Of a stretch of DNA of 47,350 nt, positions 42,953 through 47,350 are shown piece by piece. Location of the stretch: assembly GCA_017303485.1 (NCBI GenBank), contig JAFLCY010000020.1, positions 1-47,350 on the forward strand. The letters are read 5' to 3'. Each line of letters opens with the position of its first letter. Position 1 is the stretch's first letter. Under the pieces are notes generated by a model. That model was not told where the DNA came from. It worked only from the letters and a program-made list of their open reading frames with translations, and searched no databases. The stretch is from Rhodobacterales bacterium. Its GTDB lineage: Bacteria > Pseudomonadota > Alphaproteobacteria > Rhodobacterales > Rhodobacteraceae. Both the position numbers and the translations under genes were made by a program.

Positions 42953-44290
42953 TCAGCGCCCGGCGTAGATCTGGGCGATCCGGTCGACGGCGGCCTCGGG
43001 CGAGACCTCTTCGGATTCGCCCGTCCGGCGCGAGGTGAGTTCGACCACACCGTTCGCGAGGCCCCGCGGCCCGACGGTGATCCGCCAGGGCAGCCCGATC
43101 AGGTCCATCGTCGCGAACTTCGCCCCGGCGCGTTCGTCGCGGTCGTCGTAAAGCGCCTCCAGCCCCTTTGCCGCCAGCGCCTTGTAGAGCCCCTCGCAGG
43201 CAGCATCCGCCGCCGCGTCGCCCTGTTTCAGGTTGACGATCCCGACCGGGAAAGGCGTCACCCCCTCCGGCCAGATGATCCCCTTGTCGTCGTGGCTCGC
43301 CTCGATGATCGCGCCCAGCAGGCGGCTGACCCCGATCCCGTGGCTGCCCATCTCGACCGGAACCTTGGTGCCTTCCTTCGTCACCACCTCGGCCCCCATC
43401 GCCTCGGAATACTTGGTGCCGAAATAGAAGATCTGCCCGACCTCGATACCGCGCCCGACCTTGCGGTGTGCTTCCGGCACCTTGTCGAAGACCGCCGGAT
43501 CGTGGGTCTCGTCGGTACGGGCGTAAAGGGTGGTGAACTCCTTGCAGACATCCGCCACCTGGGCGCGGTCATCATAGTCGATGTCGCGGTTGCCCAGTTT
43601 CAGCGCGGTGACACGGTCGTCGTAGAAGACCTCGGACTCGCCGGTGTTCGCCAGCACCAGGAATTCATGCGTGTTGTCGCCGCCAATGGGACCTGAGGCC
43701 GCCCGCATCGGAATGGCGGTCAGGCCCATACGTTCGTAGGTGCGCAGGTAGCTGACCATGTGGCGGTTGTAGGCGTGCAGCGCGGCGTCCTTGTCGACGT
43801 CGAAGTTGTAGCCGTCCTTCATCAGGAACTCGCGGCCCCGCATCACCCCGAAGCGGGGCCGCATCTCGTCGCGGAACTTCCACTGGATGTGGTAGAGGGT
43901 CAGCGGCAGGTCTTTGTAGCTGGAGACATGCGCGCGGAAGATGTCGGTGATCATCTCTTCGTTGGTGGGACCGTAGAGAAGTTCCCGCTTCTGGCGGTCG
44001 GTGATCCGCAGCATCTCCTCGCCGTAGTCGCCATAGCGCCCGCTCTCGCGCCAGAGGTCGGCGGGCTGGATCGTCGGCATGAGGAGCGGGATGTGGCCCG
44101 CCCGGATCTGTTCCTGATGGACGATCTCCTCGATCCGTTTCAGGACCCGGTAGCCGAGCGGGAGCCAGGAATAGATCCCGGCGGCCTGCTGCTTGATCAT
44201 CCCGGCCCGCAGCATGTAGCGGTGGCTGACGATCTGGGCCTCGGCGGGGTTTTCCTTGAGGACGGGGAGGAAGTAGCGGGAAAGACGCAT
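42953..44290 (-). CDS. proS: Prolyl-tRNA synthetase, short alphaproteobacterial form (445 aa)
   Basis: Class II aminoacyl-tRNA synthetase charging tRNA-Pro. Motifs seen are [19 protein letters not shown] at the start, [19 protein letters not shown], motif 2 region [24 protein letters not shown] (read in parts), and the C-terminal anticodon-binding domain with [23 protein letters not shown]. At 445 residues it lacks the large INS editing insertion of E. coli ProRS, as usual in alphaproteobacteria, where editing of Ala-tRNA-Pro relies on separate proteins. Confidence 0.95.
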   Translation of the reverse strand: MRLSRYFLPVLKENPAEAQIVSHRYMLRAGMIKQQAAGIYSWLPLGYRVLKRIEEIVHQEQIRAGHIPLLMPTIQPADLWRESGRYGDYGEEMLRITDRQKRELLYGPTNEEMITDIFRAHVSSYKDLPLTLYHIQWKFRDEMRPRFGVMRGREFLMKDGYNFDVDKDAALHAYNRHMVSYLRTYERMGLTAIPMRAASGPIGGDNTHEFLVLANTGESEVFYDDRVTALKLGNRDIDYDDRAQVADVCKEFTTLYARTDETHDPAVFDKVPEAHRKVGRGIEVGQIFYFGTKYSEAMGAEVVTKEGTKVPVEMGSHGIGVSRLLGAIIEASHDDKGIIWPEGVTPFPVGIVNLKQGDAAADAACEGLYKALAAKGLEALYDDRDERAGAKFATMDLIGLPWRITVGPRGLANGVVELTSRRTGESEEVSPEAAVDRIAQIYAGR

Positions 44291-44434
44291 GGGTGCCTAC
44301 CAGAAAGAGGATCCTGCGTTTCCTAGCGGGTCCGGACGGGGCAGGCAAGGCGCGAGGGATGCCCGCGCGCGGGCAGGTCGGCGAACCAAGCGATTCCAAT
44401 GGCTTGTCTGCGGGCGCTCAGGTGTTGTTAACCT

Positions 44435-45052
44435 TCAGCGGCGCGGGAACAGGGCCTTGGGCAGACGCAATTTCCGCAAGCCCCAGTCGTAAAGGCCAAG
44501 AGCCGCCGGATAAAGTCTGCCATGCAGCGGACCCCGCAAGGCCGCGACCAGCCCCCAGACCGCTATTGCGATGCCAAGACCGCCCAGCATGTCCAGGGGA
44601 AAATGCACGCCCAGATAGATCCGCGCCCAGGCGGTGACGAGGGCCAGCATCAGGAAGACCAGCCCCCATTCCCGCGTTGCAACGGCCGCAAGCAGGGGCA
44701 ACGCCAGCCCGAAGAGAAGTGTGGCATGATCGCTGGGGAAGGATGCCTCTGGCACATGCGCCAGATACTGATGCCCAAGACCCAGTTCGAACGGGCGCGG
44801 ATGATACCAAAGCCGCGCGATGACCTGGGCGACGCAAAGGCCGATGCCTGCGGTCACCGTCGCATCCAAAAGTCGCAGCCTGACCTCAGGTCCCTTTCGG
44901 ACCCAGAGCAGGACCACCATCAGCGCGGCAACGAACGGGGCGCTTTCCGCCACAGCGCGCGCAAGGACCAAAAGACCCTGCGGCGAATTGGCATCGGCAT
45001 TGATGGCGGCGAAGGTCGCCAGGTTCCAGCCTTCAAGTCTTGCACTTAACAC
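44435..45052 (-). CDS. PAP2 phosphatase, undecaprenyl-diphosphatase (BcrC) type (205 aa)
   Basis: Membrane phosphatase, likely recycling undecaprenyl pyrophosphate. The three acid-phosphatase signatures are present: RLWYHPRPFELG, ASFPSDHATLLFG and ARIYLGVHFPLD. The N-terminal LEGWNLATFAAINAD resembles BcrC and is followed by hydrophobic helices. The start is a GTG at 45052 with AAGGGG upstream; the frame continues upstream to 45448 but loses family character. It is divergent from kup. Confidence 0.87.
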   Translation of the reverse strand: MLSARLEGWNLATFAAINADANSPQGLLVLARAVAESAPFVAALMVVLLWVRKGPEVRLRLLDATVTAGIGLCVAQVIARLWYHPRPFELGLGHQYLAHVPEASFPSDHATLLFGLALPLLAAVATREWGLVFLMLALVTAWARIYLGVHFPLDMLGGLGIAIAVWGLVAALRGPLHGRLYPAALGLYDWGLRKLRLPKALFPRR

Positions 45053-45400
45053 GGCGGACCCCTTGTCCTGGGCTGGCGCGATCCACTCCCTATCAGTGCG
45101 CCCCGCCCCGGCCAAGCCCGGGGTCGCCGGTGTCAGACACGATTGCGATGACGGCTGTGAGGAGGCATATCCTCGCAGTCCGCGGCCAAGGCCCCGGTCG
45201 TCCTGCGCCCTTTCCCCGAGGGTGAGGCAACCGGTGCAAAGGAGGCAGATCGAATTTCGGCCTGCCATGGCGGGCGCGGGCAAACTTCGTGCCCTCGGGC
45301 CGCGCCGCAACGTCCCTTCCCCGACCGGGTCATCGCCCTCTTCACATTCTTGTGGGCTTTGTGGCGATGCGGTAAATGGTGGCTCGGTCGGGGGTGCCGA
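45053..45400. other. Intergenic region between divergent PAP2 and kup genes (348 bp)
   Basis: No convincing gene. It contains the palindrome CCCCGG-CCAAGC-CCGGGG at 45106-45123 and must hold the promoters of both genes. Open frames here on the minus strand are extensions of the PAP2 frame without family similarity. Confidence 0.6.
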
Positions 45401-47011
45401 ATGTCTGAACAATCTGCTGACGGCGCCGGAGCAACTGGCCACGAACATGGCCCGAAGGGCAACCTTGCGCTTCTGGTCCTAGGTTGCATCGGTGTCGTCT
45501 ACGGCGACATCGGCACCAGCCCGCTCTATGCGATGCGGGAATCGATCCGCACCGCCAGCGAAAACGGCCTCATGCGGCACGAGGTGCTGGGAATCGTCTC
45601 GCTGCTCCTCTGGACGCTCGTCCTGATCGTCACGGTGAAATACGTCATCCTGGTCATGCGGGCCGACAACCATGGCGAGGGCGGCACCCTGTCCCTTGTC
45701 GCGCTGATCCAGCAGAGCCTGAAGCGACGGCCCGGCTGGCTGATCGGGCTTGGCATGGTCGGGATCTCGCTCTTCTTCGGGGATGCGATGATCACGCCCG
45801 CGATGTCGGTGCTGTCGGCTGTCGAGGGCATGGTGCTGGTCGCCCCGACCTTCGAACCCTTCGTCGTGCCTGCCACGCTGACGATCATCTTGGTGCTGTT
45901 CTTCGTGCAGCGTTTCGGCACGGCCGTCGTCTCGGTGCTGTTCGGGCCGATCATGGTGGTCTGGTTCCTGACCATCGGCCTTCTGGGCCTGCGCCATATC
46001 GGCGACGACTGGGCGATCTTCAGCGCGGTGAACCCGTATCACGGTGTCGTTTTCCTGATCGAGAACGGCCATTCCTCGCTGATCGTGATGGGTTCGGTCT
46101 TTCTGGCCGTCACCGGGGGCGAGGCGCTCTATGCCGACATGGGGCATTTCGGGCGCCGCCCGATCCGCATCGCCTGGTCGGTGCTGGTGTTCCCCTCGCT
46201 CATGCTCAGCTACCTCGGGCAGGGTGCGATGGTGTTGAAGCATCCTGACACGGCCGGAAATCCGTTCTTCCTGATGGCGCCAGACTGGCTTCTCCTTCCG
46301 CTCGTCCTTCTCGCCACCTGCGCGACGGTGATCGCCAGTCAGGCGGTAATCTCGGGTGCCTTCTCGATGGTCAAGCAAGCGGTGCGCATGGGCCTTCTGC
46401 CCCGGATGGAGATCCTGCACACCTCGGAAAGCCAGGTCGGGCAGATCTACCTGCCCAAGGTCAACACGATCCTGGCGGCGGGGGTCGTTTTCCTGGTGCT
46501 GCAGTTCCAGTCCTCGTCCAACCTCGCCTCGGCCTATGGCATCGCAGTGACCGGCGACATGGTGATCACCTCGATCCTGGCCGCCGTCCTCTTCCGCCGG
46601 GTCTGGGGCTGGTCGCCGTTCCTGACCAACGTGGTGATCGGGCCGCTGCTGGCCATCGAGGTGATGTTCCTGATCGCCAACGGCACCAAGATCGTCGATG
46701 GCGGCTATGTGCCGATCCTGATCGCCTCGGCGCTTTGCCTGATGATGTGGACCTGGCTGCGTGGCTCGGCCCACGTGCTGGCACAGGCGCGCCGGGATGC
46801 GGTCAGCATCGACACGCTGATGATGACGATCCAGAAATCGAAGCGCATCAAGGAGGTTGCAGGCACCGCAGTGTTCCTGACCGCCGATCCTGACTTTGCC
46901 CCTGCCGCACTCCTGCACAATCTCAAGCACAATCAGGTTGTGCATGCCCAGAACCTGATCGTCGGCGTCAACATGGCGAACACGCCTTACGTCGAGGATG
47001 AGGACCGGGTC
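45401..47011 (+). CDS. kup: Low-affinity potassium transporter Kup, 3'-truncated
   Basis: K+/H+ symporter. The N-terminus LVLGCIGVVYGDIGTSPLYAM is the family hallmark, followed by about twelve membrane segments and further signatures ADNHGEGGTLSL, FFGDAMITPAMSVLSAVEG and GGYVPILIA. The start of the cytoplasmic domain is present (AGTAVFLTADPDFAPAAL...NLKHNQVVHAQNLIVGV) up to about TPYVEDEDRV, near residue 537. From about 47,012 the sequence no longer resembles Kup, although the frame stays open to the end of the window. The missing part is about 90-100 residues of the C-terminal domain. Confidence 0.9.
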
Positions 47012-47350
47012 GTCCCCCTCGGCGCGCATGAGGTCGAGGGCGGCGATGCGCGGCGAGCGCGACAGCAGCAGCGCCACACCGGCGGCGCCGAGCACGGCTT
47101 CTTCCGGGCCGCCGTCGTGCCTGAGCGCGTGATCGGTGTTGATGACGAGGGCCTTCGCGTCGGGGTCGATGCCCGAGGCCAGCCAGCCGGCCGCGAGCTG
47201 CATGGCGCCGGTGGCGCCGTAACACGCGTGCTTCACCTCGAAGTTGCGGCAGTCGGGCCGCAGGCCCAGGAAGTGGTGCACCCACGAGCTGACGGGCTTC
47301 TCCTGATCGGGCGCCGACTCGGTGGCCACGATGAGCAGCCGCACACGGTC
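47012..47350 (-). CDS. HMG-CoA synthase-like (KASIII-type) fragment, antisense to the kup frame
   Basis: The minus strand from the window end reads about 110 residues typical of hydroxymethylglutaryl-CoA synthases, including the PksG-type enzymes of polyketide beta-branching. IVATESAPDQEKPVSSWVHH holds the conserved catalytic Glu, and FEVKHACYGATGAMQLAAGW contains the acetyl-accepting Cys; KALVINTDHAL and GAAGVALLLSRSPRI follow. Both ends are incomplete: the N-terminus runs off the window and the C-terminus is lost where kup begins. Rhodobacterales normally use the MEP route, so this gene is foreign or the join is artificial. Confidence 0.75.

Noticed and set aside
45053-45448. Upstream extension of the PAP2 phosphatase frame
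   Set aside because: The added 132 residues lack family similarity, and a GTG with AAGGGG at 45052 gives the normal length.
45479-47344. A 621-codon minus-strand frame over kup that starts as an HMG-CoA-synthase
   Set aside because: Only the first about 110 codons are synthase-like; the rest is antisense of kup, so this is not a genuine fusion protein.

Overview
The window reads as a contig from a high-GC alphaproteobacterium of the Rhodobacterales (Rhodobacteraceae, in the Rhodobacter/Tabrizicola/Gemmobacter range). The evidence is the combination of a short alphaproteobacterial-type ProRS, CarD, a RibB with a dead GTP-cyclohydrolase-like tail, a Suv3-like helicase followed by an S4 protein and a 7Fe ferredoxin, tightly overlapping genes (TGATG, ATGA, GTGA junctions) and little intergenic DNA. 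No rRNA, tRNA, CRISPR array or prophage was seen.

Layout. 1-124: right end of an IS5-family insertion sequence abutting the stop codon of phhB. 121-1799: phenylalanine hydroxylase and pterin carbinolamine dehydratase (phhA-phhB), divergent from an Lrp/AsnC regulator. 1850-3309: acyl-CoA thioesterase and GlxA-type AraC regulator. 3306-7229: Kef-type cation/proton antiporter, a VOC protein and MetY. 7245-9993: two uncharacterised membrane-anchored proteins and a SIMPL-domain protein. 10153-13119: a 988-residue membrane protein that looks like a PilM/GspL-like cytoplasmic domain joined through one membrane helix and a long Ala/Pro linker to a PilP/GspC-like C-terminus. 13269-17742: cobT, divergent cobS, then ribBX-ribH-nusB and a META lipoprotein. 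17782-20096: small exported protein, a lipase/SCP2 pair and a TPR protein. 20100-24480: Suv3-like helicase, S4 protein, FdxA, CarD. 24570-25825: conserved hypothetical and riboflavin synthase. 25965-30511: compact capsule locus (kpsS, OPX exporter lipoprotein, kpsC). 30508-33658: MATE exporter, PPK2, GST. 33659-34315: the largest gene-free interval, rich in hairpins and ending in a strong intrinsic terminator. 34316-40398: LLM oxidoreductase, parE, FkbM methyltransferase, DUF1194 protein, MDR oxidoreductase. 40407-44290: TrhA-like protein, ThuA protein, RibD-C/DHFR-like protein, small membrane protein, proS. 44435-47350: PAP2 phosphatase and kup, whose reading frame is broken near 47.01 kb by an unrelated antisense HMG-CoA-synthase-like fragment.

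Functional links. RibBX, RibH and RibE cover the last steps of riboflavin synthesis. CobT and CobS attach the lower ligand of cobalamin, a ligand that BluB makes from reduced FMN in other bacteria, so the neighbourhood is biochemically coherent. PhhA/PhhB form the classic hydroxylase and cofactor-recycling pair. KpsS/KpsC would build the Kdo linker of a lipid-anchored capsule exported through the OPX lipoprotein, but no transporter or repeat-unit genes are adjacent.

The points most worth checking are the PilM/GspL-GspC/PilP-like fusion, the structured 33.66-34.13 kb transcript candidate with 13-bp direct repeats around its neighbourhood, the AT-rich patch inside kpsC, and the kup/HMG-CoA-synthase junction, which may be an assembly chimera.
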